Part shown: positions 33,123 through 41,361 of the stretch, in pieces
Position numbering within the stretch: the first letter of the stretch is position 1
Layout of the letters: every line of letters starts with the position of its first letter
Source of the DNA: Anammoximicrobium sp964645045
Lineage (GTDB): Bacteria > Planctomycetota > Planctomycetia > Pirellulales > Pirellulaceae
DNA: 64,000 nt
Direction of reading: 5' to 3'
NCBI GenBank assembly: GCA_964645045.1
Contig: CAZXYZ010000055.1
Span: 7,045-71,044 of the forward strand
Program-made: the position numbers and the translations under genes
The notes under the pieces: generated by a model
What the model saw: only the letters and a program-made list of their open reading frames with translations
The model's database searches: none
Told to the model about the DNA's origin: nothing

Positions 33123-35225
33123 ATGTCGGCATTGGCAAGCGGACACAAGCTTATGTTTCTGATCACGATCGAGAACCCGAAGCAGCAGAGGCAGTACCTC
33201 CATCCGGAAGGCGTCCTCGTCCTGGGCCGCCAGCCGGGAGGAGACGACGCCCACATCGTGATCGATGACGACTATGTGTCCCGCAGGCACCTGGTACTGG
33301 AGCAGGTAGGGCCCACGCGGGTCCGCTTCGAGAACGTAGGCCGCAACGATCTGGAGCTGCCCGACGGCATCAAGATCGGCCAGGGCGCTTGTGGCGAGGT
33401 CGACCTGCCGGTCCGCCTGCGGATCGGCCGCACGACGATCGATTTAGCGCCGCACGAGGCCGAGCCCCTGGCCAACCTGCCGCGCCCGGAGGATTCGGAC
33501 GGCGAAGAGTTCCAGACGGTGTCTCTGCCCGCAACCCGCCAGCTGCCGACGGTTACGCGCCCTTCGCTGGCCAGCCTGGGCGACGTCCCCACGGCGGAAA
33601 AGCTGACCGTCTGGTTCGAAACGCTGCTGTCCGTGCAACGTTCGGCCGTCGGTTCGGCGGAGTTTTACCAGGAAACGGCGCGGGCGATCGTGGACCTGGT
33701 CGGGCTGGACCGCGGCTTGGTGCTGCTGCGCCAGGATGCCGACTGGCGGATCGTCGCCAGCTGGGCCAAAGACCAGAATGTGGCGCTGGATTACAGCCGG
33801 TCCGTCCTGACGCGCGTGGTCGATCAGGGGCGGACGTTTTTCGGCACCCCGCAATCCCGCAATACCCATCAGAGTCTGGACAACGTCGAAGCCGTCGTCG
33901 GCTCGCCGGTTTTCGGTTCCAGCGGCGCGGTGGTCGGCGTCCTGTACGGTTCGCGCGACTGGGGCTCGGAAATGTCGCGTACGGGAATTCAACCGCTGGA
34001 AGCTCAGGTCGTGCAGCTGCTGGCCAGCTCCGTCTCGTCCGGCCTGATCCGGATGGAGATGCAGCAACGACTGCAGCAGGTGGAGCAGTTGGCGGCCGTC
34101 GGCCAGGCGATCGCGTACATCATCCACGATCTGCGGGGACCACTGGCCAACGTCCAACAGTTGCTCGAATTGTGGCAGCACGGGCCCCGGGAGGACTTGG
34201 GCCGGGAAGAGCAGCTGGAACTGATCGACGAATCCTTGGCCGTGGCCCTCGACCTGCTGGACGACAGCCTCGAGTTCTGCCGGGGCAAGGTTCAGGTCAA
34301 GCCCGTGCGGGGGACGTTTGCGACGCTGTTGGGCAAGCACCTGCGGCTGCTGCGCGTGGAATTGGAGACGCTGGGCGTGGCGCTGCAGATCGATGCGCCC
34401 GCCGAGTTACAGTTCGCTTTCGACCCGGAACGCATGGCCCGCGTCCTGCGGAACCTGGCGCGGAACGCGGCCGAGGCCATGCAGGGACGGACAGGAGCGG
34501 CGGTGACGATCGGCGCACGGCCGACGCCGGACGGCGTCGAATTACTCGTCGCCGATAACGGCCCGGGGATTCCGCCCGAAGTGCTGGGCAAGCTGTTCCA
34601 GCCTTTCGGGACGCATGGCAAAAAAGGGGGCACGGGATTCGGGCTGGCGATTGCCAAGCAGTTGGTCGAAGCGCATCGCGGGAGAATCACCGTGAGTGCC
34701 GGCGGTCAAGGGACGCGGTTCACGATCGCCTTGCCTGCCGATGACGGGGCCGCCGATGCGACAGCCGTCACGGCTTTCCCGGCCGCGACCCGGACGCAAC
34801 CGGACCTCTCCGCCGCGCGGACCGGCTCCGGTTCGCGGCGGGTCCTGTTGGCGGAGGACGGACAGGTCAACCAGCGTCTGATTTCCAGCTTGCTGCGGTC
34901 TTCCGGCCACACCGTCGATGTCGTCGGCAACGGACGCGACGCCGTGGACGCATGCGCGTCCCAAGTCTTCGATGTAGTGTTGATGGACGTCGAGATGCCA
35001 GTGATGGACGGAAGGGAAGCCAGCCGCGCGATCCGCGAACTGGAACGGGACACCGGCCGGCACGTCGCCATCGTCGCGCTGTCCGCTCATCCTTCGGCGG
35101 AAAACCGGGCGGAATGCCTTGCCGCGGGGATGGATGCGGTGCTGGTCAAGCCGGTCCGCACGGACGAGCTGAACGCGGTCTTAAGCCAACTGCCGACGTC
35201 CGGCCCGGAGCCGAATCCCACGTAG
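33123..35225 (+). CDS. FHA-GAF hybrid histidine kinase with C-terminal receiver
   Basis: The start at 33123 follows GGGGG by six bases; MFLITIEN at 33153 is an alternative. Domains in the 700-residue protein: FHA (about 25-95, with LVLGRQPGGDDAHIV and VSRRHLVLEQ), a linker, GAF (about 155-315), a HisKA-type dimer with H-box IIHDLRGPLANVQ (His at about 338), HATPase (RNLARNAAEAM N-box, VADNGPGIPPE, GTGFGLAIAKQLVEAHRG), and a receiver (about 575-695; VLLAEDGQVN, phospho-Asp in VVLMDVEMPVMDG, Lys in VLVKPVR). No membrane segment: it is cytoplasmic. The FHA domain should read phosphothreonine, and the gene for a Ser/Thr kinase starts 13 bases downstream, so cross-talk between the two phospho-codes is likely. 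Confidence 0.9.
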   Translation: MSALASGHKLMFLITIENPKQQRQYLHPEGVLVLGRQPGGDDAHIVIDDDYVSRRHLVLEQVGPTRVRFENVGRNDLELPDGIKIGQGACGEVDLPVRLRIGRTTIDLAPHEAEPLANLPRPEDSDGEEFQTVSLPATRQLPTVTRPSLASLGDVPTAEKLTVWFETLLSVQRSAVGSAEFYQETARAIVDLVGLDRGLVLLRQDADWRIVASWAKDQNVALDYSRSVLTRVVDQGRTFFGTPQSRNTHQSLDNVEAVVGSPVFGSSGAVVGVLYGSRDWGSEMSRTGIQPLEAQVVQLLASSVSSGLIRMEMQQRLQQVEQLAAVGQAIAYIIHDLRGPLANVQQLLELWQHGPREDLGREEQLELIDESLAVALDLLDDSLEFCRGKVQVKPVRGTFATLLGKHLRLLRVELETLGVALQIDAPAELQFAFDPERMARVLRNLARNAAEAMQGRTGAAVTIGARPTPDGVELLVADNGPGIPPEVLGKLFQPFGTHGKKGGTGFGLAIAKQLVEAHRGRITVSAGGQGTRFTIALPADDGAADATAVTAFPAATRTQPDLSAARTGSGSRRVLLAEDGQVNQRLISSLLRSSGHTVDVVGNGRDAVDACASQVFDVVLMDVEMPVMDGREASRAIRELERDTGRHVAIVALSAHPSAENRAECLAAGMDAVLVKPVRTDELNAVLSQLPTSGPEPNPT

Positions 35226-35238
35226 AACCGCCGCGACC

Positions 35239-36120
35239 ATGAACACGCGACCGCTGCCGCCCCCGTCGATTCGCTGGCCGTTTCCCGGCGAGATCATCAC
35301 GCACGGCAAGAACGCGTATGCCGTCGGCGAAGCCTTGGGACGCGGCACCTACGGGGCCACCTTCGCCTGTACCGACCAGTGGAGCAACAATCTGGTCGTC
35401 AAGGTGCTCGTGCCGCACCAACAGACGTACGACCAGGTGCGTGTGAACTGGCAGCGTGAAATCGCTTCGCTGTTTACGTTGCGGCACCCCAACATCACGT
35501 ACGTGTACGACGCCTTTGAACGCGACAAGACGTTCCATATCGTGGTGGAACGTTGCGGCGGCAGCATTGCTTCGCTGTTCTCGATCGTCGACTACGACGG
35601 CTTTGACTGGATCCCGCCAATCGCCCGCTGCATGTTGCAGGCGATTGCCTTTATTCACGACCAAGGCTATGTCCACAAAGACATCCATCTGCGGAACGTC
35701 TTCTGGACCTACGTGCGGGACGAGTTGATGATCAGCCCCACCCAGTCGGTCACGTTCAAGGTCGGCGATCTGGGCGTCAGCCGGTTCGAGCACGAGGTGC
35801 AGTCCGAAAACCCCACCGTCCCCTGGATGATCGCCCCGGAAGTTTTGGACCCCGCCCAGTTCGGCCAGGTCGGCAAGCCGACCGACATCTACCACGCCGG
35901 ACTGGTGTTGCTAGCAGTGGCGATGGGCATCGAGCCGTCGTTTACGTACGATGAAATCGTCCGCGGCGTCCCCCGGGAAACGGCCGAACAACTGCCTCCG
36001 CCCTTCGGCCCGGCGATCGGTCAGGCGCTTCGCCGCCACGTCCACGCCCGGCCGGCCACGCCTTTCGAGTTCTGGCGGCGAATGGCAGCTTCCACGGGGG
36101 GGAGCCCGAATTCATCGTAA
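35239..36120 (+). CDS. Ser/Thr protein kinase
   Basis: The 293-residue protein is a bare kinase domain without a membrane segment. Glycine loop GEALGRGTYGATF (residues about 18-30), catalytic Lys in NLVVKVLV (about 57), alpha-C Glu, the catalytic loop VHKDIHLRNVFW (HKD in place of HRD), the metal loop GDLGVS (DLG in place of DFG) and APEVLDP are all seen. HKD and DLG are tolerated variants, so activity is likely. The natural partner is the FHA domain of the upstream hybrid kinase, from which it is separated by 13 bases. Confidence 0.87.
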   Translation: MNTRPLPPPSIRWPFPGEIITHGKNAYAVGEALGRGTYGATFACTDQWSNNLVVKVLVPHQQTYDQVRVNWQREIASLFTLRHPNITYVYDAFERDKTFHIVVERCGGSIASLFSIVDYDGFDWIPPIARCMLQAIAFIHDQGYVHKDIHLRNVFWTYVRDELMISPTQSVTFKVGDLGVSRFEHEVQSENPTVPWMIAPEVLDPAQFGQVGKPTDIYHAGLVLLAVAMGIEPSFTYDEIVRGVPRETAEQLPPPFGPAIGQALRRHVHARPATPFEFWRRMAASTGGSPNSS

Positions 36121-36121
36121 C

Positions 36122-36139
36122 CCGAAGCGTCAGCGAGGG
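36122..36139 (+). repeat. Short dispersed intergenic repeat, copy 2
   Basis: Identical to the 18-bp sequence at 11210-11227, here just after the kinase stop codon. Confidence 0.6.
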
Positions 36140-36284
36140 AAATTCCAGCGCGTGACCAAAGACAGAAAGCAAACCAACAAATTCGTCTGGTTCGCTTCCG
36201 GTTGTTTTGCTACAGTCCCGCCCGCTCGTCTTGATTCCTGGACAGACTCCTGAACAACGGCTCGACCGTGGTGCGCCTGTTGCC

Positions 36285-36980
36285 ATGTGGAATTCCGCCA
36301 GCAAACTCGTCGTCGTGATCGGCTTCTGCCTGACGATCGGTCTCTCGTGGGGCTGCATGGGCACGCCCCCGTATCGGATGTGGTACCGCAGTCAGTGGAT
36401 GGAGGACGAGCAAGCCCGGCCTAGTTTGCACGCGCGCCTCGAGGAACTCGAAGCGTTGCGGAGCCGGGCCGGCAGTATGAGCGAAGCGGAACAAGCACAA
36501 ATCGCGGCGAATCTCTCGCGTTCTCTGGCCGACGATCCCACGCCGCTGTACCGTGCGCATGTCGTCCGGACACTGGCCGAGCTGTCCACGCCGGCTGCCA
36601 CCGAAGCCCTGCGTGCGGCGATTCAGGACCGCGATGCCAGCGTGCGCATTGCGGCTTGTGCCGCGTGGGGGCGTCGCGGCAGCGAAGAGGCGATCCCGGT
36701 GCTGGCGGAAGTCCTGAGCAAGGACGCCGAGTTGGACGTGCGCATCGCCGCCACTCGAGCCTTGGAAAACTACCGGACTCCGGACGTGGTCCCGGCCTTG
36801 GGACTCGCGTTAGACGATTCCGACCCCGCCCTGCAACACCGCGCCATCAATTCTCTGAAGGTGGTTACCGGCGAAGATTTCGGCAACAGCGTCCCCGCCT
36901 GGCAGCAATATGTCCGCACCGGCGCGGTAGATCCTTCCGCCGTGCCATCGCTGGCGGAACGGCTGCGCGAGTTATTCTAA
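36285..36980 (+). CDS. HEAT-repeat protein with N-terminal membrane anchor
   Basis: The 231-residue product begins with a hydrophobic segment (LVVVIGFCLTIGLSWGC) that ends in Cys24 and may be a lipobox, although the residues before the Cys are not ideal. Residues about 95-225 are helical HEAT repeats (LRAAIQDRDASVRIAACAAW, VLAEVLSKDAELDVRIAATR, LGLALDDSDPALQHRAINSL). HEAT repeats form protein-binding solenoids. It would sit on the periplasmic side of a membrane. Start ATG 36285 was chosen at the signal segment. Its final codons overlap a 40-residue gene on the other strand. Confidence 0.8.
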   Translation: MWNSASKLVVVIGFCLTIGLSWGCMGTPPYRMWYRSQWMEDEQARPSLHARLEELEALRSRAGSMSEAEQAQIAANLSRSLADDPTPLYRAHVVRTLAELSTPAATEALRAAIQDRDASVRIAACAAWGRRGSEEAIPVLAEVLSKDAELDVRIAATRALENYRTPDVVPALGLALDDSDPALQHRAINSLKVVTGEDFGNSVPAWQQYVRTGAVDPSAVPSLAERLRELF

Positions 36981-37099
36981 GCCAGGGCCTGCTTGCAGAA
37001 CTGGACGCACTTGGTCACTTCTTGTACGGGGTCCGAACCCTCGGGAACCTTGTATTCCAATTCGATATCGGCGGGGAAGGTCAACTCGGGCTGATGCAT
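36977..37099 (-). CDS. Small 40-residue protein, antisense-overlapping the HEAT gene end
   Basis: Read on the minus strand, an ATG preceded by GAGGAAGAACC opens a 40-codon frame beginning MHQPELTFPADIELEYKVPE and ending CVQFCKQALA, with a TAG stop that overlaps the HEAT gene's TAA. Support: a good ribosome site, high-GC codon use like its neighbours, and an amphipathic acidic composition with a C-x-x-x-C pair (CVQFC). I do not recognise a family. No DNA between it and the repeat at 37236 explains its expression. Confidence 0.55.
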   Translation of the reverse strand: MHQPELTFPADIELEYKVPEGSDPVQEVTKCVQFCKQALA

Positions 37100-37235
37100 G
37101 GTTCTTCCTCACAAAAACAAAGTTCATCAAGGCAAATTCCCGTCCCGGTATTTTACAATCCACGGATGTGCTGCAACACCGGTGGAACAAGATGAATTAC
37201 GATCGCGGCCGTCTCAGTTGGTCCGATGTGCGCCT

Positions 37236-37291
37236 GTTGGAGTCCACGCTTCAGCGTGTCCTCGCGCGCACGCTAAAGCGTGGACTCCAAC
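37236..37291. repeat. Inverted pair of the GGACTCCAAC repeat, hairpin variant ACGCT/AGCGT
   Basis: Outer arms 37236-37251 and 37276-37291 are reverse complements (GTTGGAGTCC / GGACTCCAAC) with inner ACGCTTCAGCGT and ACGCTAAAGCGT hairpins. Relative to 26700-26770 both sides of the stem changed (G-C to C-G), keeping pairing. It lies between the 40-residue gene and a DUF362 gene. Confidence 0.85.
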
Positions 37292-37310
37292 GGGCAGCCC
37301 GCGTTAGGCG

Positions 37311-38672
37311 TCACGCCTTTACCAGTTCAATTCCCTCGCCCGTCCCGAGATCGCGCGTGTACTGCCTCTGCTCGGGGTTGTTCCAATGTTCGTGGACGCC
37401 CAGGCTCCGTAAGAGCTTGCCGTCGCCGGCGGGGGCGTAACGCGTCCCGGATGGCGGTTGCTGGGCCAACGCCGCTTCGTGCAAATAATTGTCAACCGCG
37501 CCCACCATGCGGATCGCGCTCGCTTCTGCCGCGAAGAAGTCGACGGCGACCGACTCGAGCGCGACCGGGTCCTGCGACGCTAATACGCTGGCCGTCCAAT
37601 CTCCGCCGAACGGCGGCGACTGCCACCGCTCGGGCAGCTTCGACTGATGGGGAGCGGCGTACAAGGCGTCGAGCAGATAAAGGATCGTCTTGCCGCCGAG
37701 GTCTGGGTGTCCCATCAGGTCGACGATCGCGTTGTAGCTGCCCGGCGGCTGGCTGGTGCTGGTGATCGACCGGTGCAGGTGCGCCGGATTCCAGCCTCGG
37801 TGCGAGTCGGTCGGGCCGGTGTTTTCGCGGTAGAGCGAGCCGAAATGATTCTTGGCGCAGAGCGTCACGCCCGCCAGGGCGTGCCCTTTCAAGACCGCCG
37901 CGTTGATCTGGTAGGTCGCGCCCGTCACACATTTCGGGAGATAGGTCTTGTCGAGCTTCGGTGCGGCGGGATCGGCAAACGAGACCGCCGTGCCCAGGTC
38001 GGGCAGCACGCCAAAACGGCCTTCGCCGCCGTCGCGGTCCTCGAACCGGATGGCGGGGAACTCGGCGTGGCAGGGATCGAAGATCGAGTCGGGAACGAAT
38101 CGCGACGCATCGACGACGACCAGATCGGCTTCTCGCACCCCCGCCTGCCGGACCAGCTGCCGCAACAGGGCCTGAGTCAACTGAGGTGTGTTATAAAACC
38201 CCTGGGCCGGATTCACACGCCGCTGGCAGCAGTTCAGATTAAGTTTGACGACCACCTTTTCCCCCGGTTGGTAGCCGACGTCGCCTCGCCCCCGCTGCCG
38301 ATTGCTGTACCGGAACAAGTTCTTCCAAGCTGCTGCGTCTGTCTTTGCGCCCGTTACCAACCGCAACGTGTCGCAGAGCATCTGATCGGCGCGTTGGGCA
38401 TTGACGAAGCGGTCCTCGTACCAGCCGCCCGCGTGCGTGTCGCCGTCCCAGCGGGCGATGCCCGAATCGTGGACCCACACCACGCGGCCGGGAAAAACGC
38501 CGTAAGCCGTGCCAATCGGCCGGTTCGGCGGCTCGGCGGGCGTCCATCGAGCCGGCGGGGCGTCCGCCTCGGCTGCCGACAAGCCCCACCCGGCCGGCGA
38601 GGGCACGAACGACGACAAACCGTGATAAGCGCCGACGGCCAGCGCTCCTTTGAGAAAATCGCGTCGACTCAT
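37311..38672 (-). CDS. Tat-exported DUF362 protein
   Basis: The start MSRRDFLKGALAVGAY at 38672 opens a textbook twin-arginine signal, so the longer frame was dropped. The mature part of the 453-residue protein matches DUF362 (QPGEKVVVKLNLNCC, AVLKGHALAGVTLCAKNHFG, GWNPAHLHRSI, ILYLLDALYA). Many DUF362 proteins hold Fe-S clusters, but here no ferredoxin-type CxxCxxC is seen. Exported redox or binding role; substrate unknown. Single gene on the minus strand. Confidence 0.8.
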   Translation of the reverse strand: MSRRDFLKGALAVGAYHGLSSFVPSPAGWGLSAAEADAPPARWTPAEPPNRPIGTAYGVFPGRVVWVHDSGIARWDGDTHAGGWYEDRFVNAQRADQMLCDTLRLVTGAKTDAAAWKNLFRYSNRQRGRGDVGYQPGEKVVVKLNLNCCQRRVNPAQGFYNTPQLTQALLRQLVRQAGVREADLVVVDASRFVPDSIFDPCHAEFPAIRFEDRDGGEGRFGVLPDLGTAVSFADPAAPKLDKTYLPKCVTGATYQINAAVLKGHALAGVTLCAKNHFGSLYRENTGPTDSHRGWNPAHLHRSITSTSQPPGSYNAIVDLMGHPDLGGKTILYLLDALYAAPHQSKLPERWQSPPFGGDWTASVLASQDPVALESVAVDFFAAEASAIRMVGAVDNYLHEAALAQQPPSGTRYAPAGDGKLLRSLGVHEHWNNPEQRQYTRDLGTGEGIELVKA

Positions 38673-39331
38673 TGCAGATCTCCAATTCTTCCGGCAAGCC
38701 TCGATCCCGTGTGCGGCCGGTATTGGCTCGTTTAACCGCGTGGGCAACGCCCCGCGCGCACCACCTTGTGCCGTGACTACCTGCTATTATCGGCGAGCAG
38801 CGCGGGCCGAGCAAGCCGAGGCGATTGTCCAAAGACCAATACCCGCAGTCGGGCCGTGTACATGAATCACGCGTCGCGATCTTGCCGCGGCCCCACCCCG
38901 CCGAGCTTACGTACGGTTGATGAATGCCCGCCTATCTGCTCTGATACTCAGGATGGCGTCTGGGAAACTCCTGTTGTTCGGCGTCCAAGTCAGGCATCGT
39001 TCGAGCAATAAGTGAGCGGAATGGCGCCAGCCCAATGCCTCTTACTTTGGGACCATTGGGGGCGTTTTTGTTAGCGGAGCGGCGCAAGCCGCCCGGTTTT
39101 CCGACTGTAATACCGGACGGCTCGCGCCGTGCCGCTACAAAGTAAGCGGCATTGGGCGCGAGCCACCGGTTCCTGATTGTCCGGTTTGCCCGCAATACCG
39201 GCGGCTAGCGCCTTGCCGCTCACGCGTCATTTGACCGCGATTCCTCGAACGATGCTGAACGGCAGCCGGGACGAGGACGCCCGCGGCGGACAAGCCGCCA
39301 AAGAGGACCGATCACCGTGGCAGGACCACAC
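38673..39331. other. Intergenic region with nested dispersed palindromes
   Basis: This 659-base gap between the DUF362 gene and prpB holds no supported coding frame. Repeats fill 39024-39220. The last 100 bases before prpB would hold its promoter; no clear consensus was found. Confidence 0.5.
39024..39220. repeat. Three copies of a palindromic repeat in a nested inverted arrangement
   Basis: Copies at 39072-39100 (plus), 39109-39137 (minus) and 39194-39220 (minus) share AGCGG..GGCGC.AGCCG.CCGGT. An outer inverted pair 39024-39050 / 39138-39162 with CCCAATGCC and TTACTTTG encloses the first two copies. The type is frequent in planctomycete intergenic DNA. Confidence 0.75.
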
Positions 39332-40195
39332 ATGAATGCACCAAATTCGGCGGGCGACCGCTTGCGGGCTGCGTTGGAGTTGGAATGTCCGCTGCAAGTC
39401 GTCGGCGTGATCAATGCCTACGCGGCGCGGCTGGCGCAAGCGACGGGCTTCCGGGCGCTGTACATCTCCGGCGGCGGGGTGGCGGCCAGTTCCTGCGGCA
39501 TCCCGGACTTGGGCCTGACCACCATGGAGGATGTTCTGATCGACGTCCGCCGGGTGGTGGAAGTCACCGACGTGCCGGTGCTGGTGGATATCGATACCGG
39601 CTGGGGCGGGGCGTTGAACATCGCGCGGACCATCAAGACCATGGAACGTGCCGGCGCGGCCGGGGTCCACATCGAAGATCAGCTGTCCGCCAAACGGTGC
39701 GGTCATCGCCCCGGCAAGGCCGTCGTGCCGGCCGACGAGATGGTGGACCGCATCCGGGCTGCGGTCCAGGCCCGCACCGACGCAGGTTTCGTCGTTATGG
39801 CGCGGACCGACGCGCTGGCGGTCGAAGGCATGAATGCCGCGGTCGACCGCGCCTGCCGCTACATCGAAGCCGGGGCGGACATGCTCTTTCCCGAAGGCTT
39901 GCAGACCCTTGCCCAGTATCGGCAATTCGTCGGCGCGGTCCACGTGCCCGTCTTGGCCAATATCACCGAGTTCGGCCTCACGCCGCTGCTGACCGTCGAC
40001 GAGCTGCGGAGTGTGGGTGTCCGCCTGGTGCTCTACCCCCTGTCGGCGTTTCGGGCCATGAGCGCTGCGGCATTGCAAGTGTACCAGGCACTCCGCCGTG
40101 ACGGCACGCAGCAGAACGTGATCGGCCAGATGCAGACCCGCGAGGATCTTTACCGGTACCTTGGTTACCATGCGATGGAGCAGGAACAACGATGA
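39332..40195 (+). CDS. prpB: 2-methylisocitrate lyase
   Basis: PrpB splits 2-methylisocitrate into succinate and pyruvate, the last step of the methylcitrate route for propionate. The 287-residue protein aligns closely by eye with E. coli PrpB over its length: GVINAYAARLAQATGFRALY, ISGGGVAASSCGIPDLGLTT, the active-site loop AKRCGHRPGKA (residues about 110-120), MARTDALAVEG and LANITEFGLTPLLTVDEL. Start ATG 39332 was chosen over a GTG at 39317. It overlaps prpC by an ATGA and leads the prpBCD operon. Confidence 0.95.
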   Translation: MNAPNSAGDRLRAALELECPLQVVGVINAYAARLAQATGFRALYISGGGVAASSCGIPDLGLTTMEDVLIDVRRVVEVTDVPVLVDIDTGWGGALNIARTIKTMERAGAAGVHIEDQLSAKRCGHRPGKAVVPADEMVDRIRAAVQARTDAGFVVMARTDALAVEGMNAAVDRACRYIEAGADMLFPEGLQTLAQYRQFVGAVHVPVLANITEFGLTPLLTVDELRSVGVRLVLYPLSAFRAMSAAALQVYQALRRDGTQQNVIGQMQTREDLYRYLGYHAMEQEQR

Positions 40196-41349
40196 ACGGC
40201 CCGACGCCAAATCTCGAAGCGAAGAAGAAAAAATCCGTCGCCCTGTCCGGCGTGGTGGCAGGCAATACCGCCATCTGCACCGTGGGCCGGACGGGCAACG
40301 ATTTGCACTACCGGGGCTACGACGTCGTCGACCTGGCGGCGCACGCCACGTACGAGGAGGTCGCCTATCTGCTGATTCACGGCGAGCTGCCGACCAACGT
40401 CCAGCTAACCGGCTACCGCCGTAAACTCCAGTCTCTCCGCGGACTCCCCGCGCCGGTCCGCGCCGTGCTGGAACAGACGCCCGGCAGCACGCACCCCATG
40501 GAGGTGCTCCGCACGGGCTGTTCGATGCTGGGCACACTGGAGCCGGAGCAGACCGACCACCGGGTGCCGGCCGCGCGCGACATCGCCGACCGGCTGCTGG
40601 CCACCTGCCCGTCGATGTTGCTGTACTGGCATCACTTTGCCCGCCGCGGCCGGCGGATTGAGGTCGAGACGGACGATCCGTCGATCGCTTCGCATTTCTT
40701 GCACCTCCTGCACGGCCGGGAGCCCGAACCCCAGCACGTCCACGCCGTCGACCAATCGTTGATCCTGTACGCAGAGCATGAATTCAACGCCTCGACCTTT
40801 GCCGCCCGCGTAATCGCCGGAACCGGCTCGGACATGTACTCGTCCATCACCGGCGCCATCGGCGCGCTGCGCGGCCCCAAGCACGGCGGCGCCAACGAAG
40901 TCTCGCTCGAGATCCAGCACCGCTACTCCTCGCCGGCGGAAGCGGAAGCCGATATCCGCCAGCGCGTCGCCCGGCATGAGATCGTGATCGGCTTTGGCCA
41001 TCCGGTGTACACCGTGGCCGATCCACGAAACCTGATCGTCAAACCGATCGCCCGGGAACTGTGCGAGGAGATCGGCCATCACAACCTGTTCCAAATCTGC
41101 GAACGGATCGAGTCGGTGCTGTGGGAGCTGAAACGGATGTTCCCGAATCTGGATTGGTACACGGCGCCGCTGTATCACGTGCTGGCGATTCCGACACCGC
41201 TGTTCACGCCGCTGTTCGTCATGGCCCGCACCGCCGGCTGGGGCGCCCACGTCATCGAGCAACGGGCGGACGGCAAGATCATCCGGCCTAGCGCCGAATA
41301 CACGGGCCCCGACGATCGGCCGTTTGTGCCGCTGGAACAACGCGGATAA
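40192..41349 (+). CDS. prpC: 2-methylcitrate synthase
   Basis: PrpC condenses propionyl-CoA with oxaloacetate to 2-methylcitrate. The 385-residue enzyme has the citrate-synthase fold signatures IRGYDVVDLAAHATYEEVAY-type start (YRGYDVVDLA), GALRGPKHGGANEVSLEIQ with the catalytic His of KHGGAN, GFGHPVYTVADPRN with the second His, and the catalytic Asp region near WYTAPLYHVLAIPTPLFTPL. The operon with prpB and prpD and the GVVAGNTAICTVG N-terminus favour methylcitrate over citrate synthase. Confidence 0.95.
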   Translation: MNGPTPNLEAKKKKSVALSGVVAGNTAICTVGRTGNDLHYRGYDVVDLAAHATYEEVAYLLIHGELPTNVQLTGYRRKLQSLRGLPAPVRAVLEQTPGSTHPMEVLRTGCSMLGTLEPEQTDHRVPAARDIADRLLATCPSMLLYWHHFARRGRRIEVETDDPSIASHFLHLLHGREPEPQHVHAVDQSLILYAEHEFNASTFAARVIAGTGSDMYSSITGAIGALRGPKHGGANEVSLEIQHRYSSPAEAEADIRQRVARHEIVIGFGHPVYTVADPRNLIVKPIARELCEEIGHHNLFQICERIESVLWELKRMFPNLDWYTAPLYHVLAIPTPLFTPLFVMARTAGWGAHVIEQRADGKIIRPSAEYTGPDDRPFVPLEQRG

Positions 41350-41361
41350 AGGAGCGTCTTC

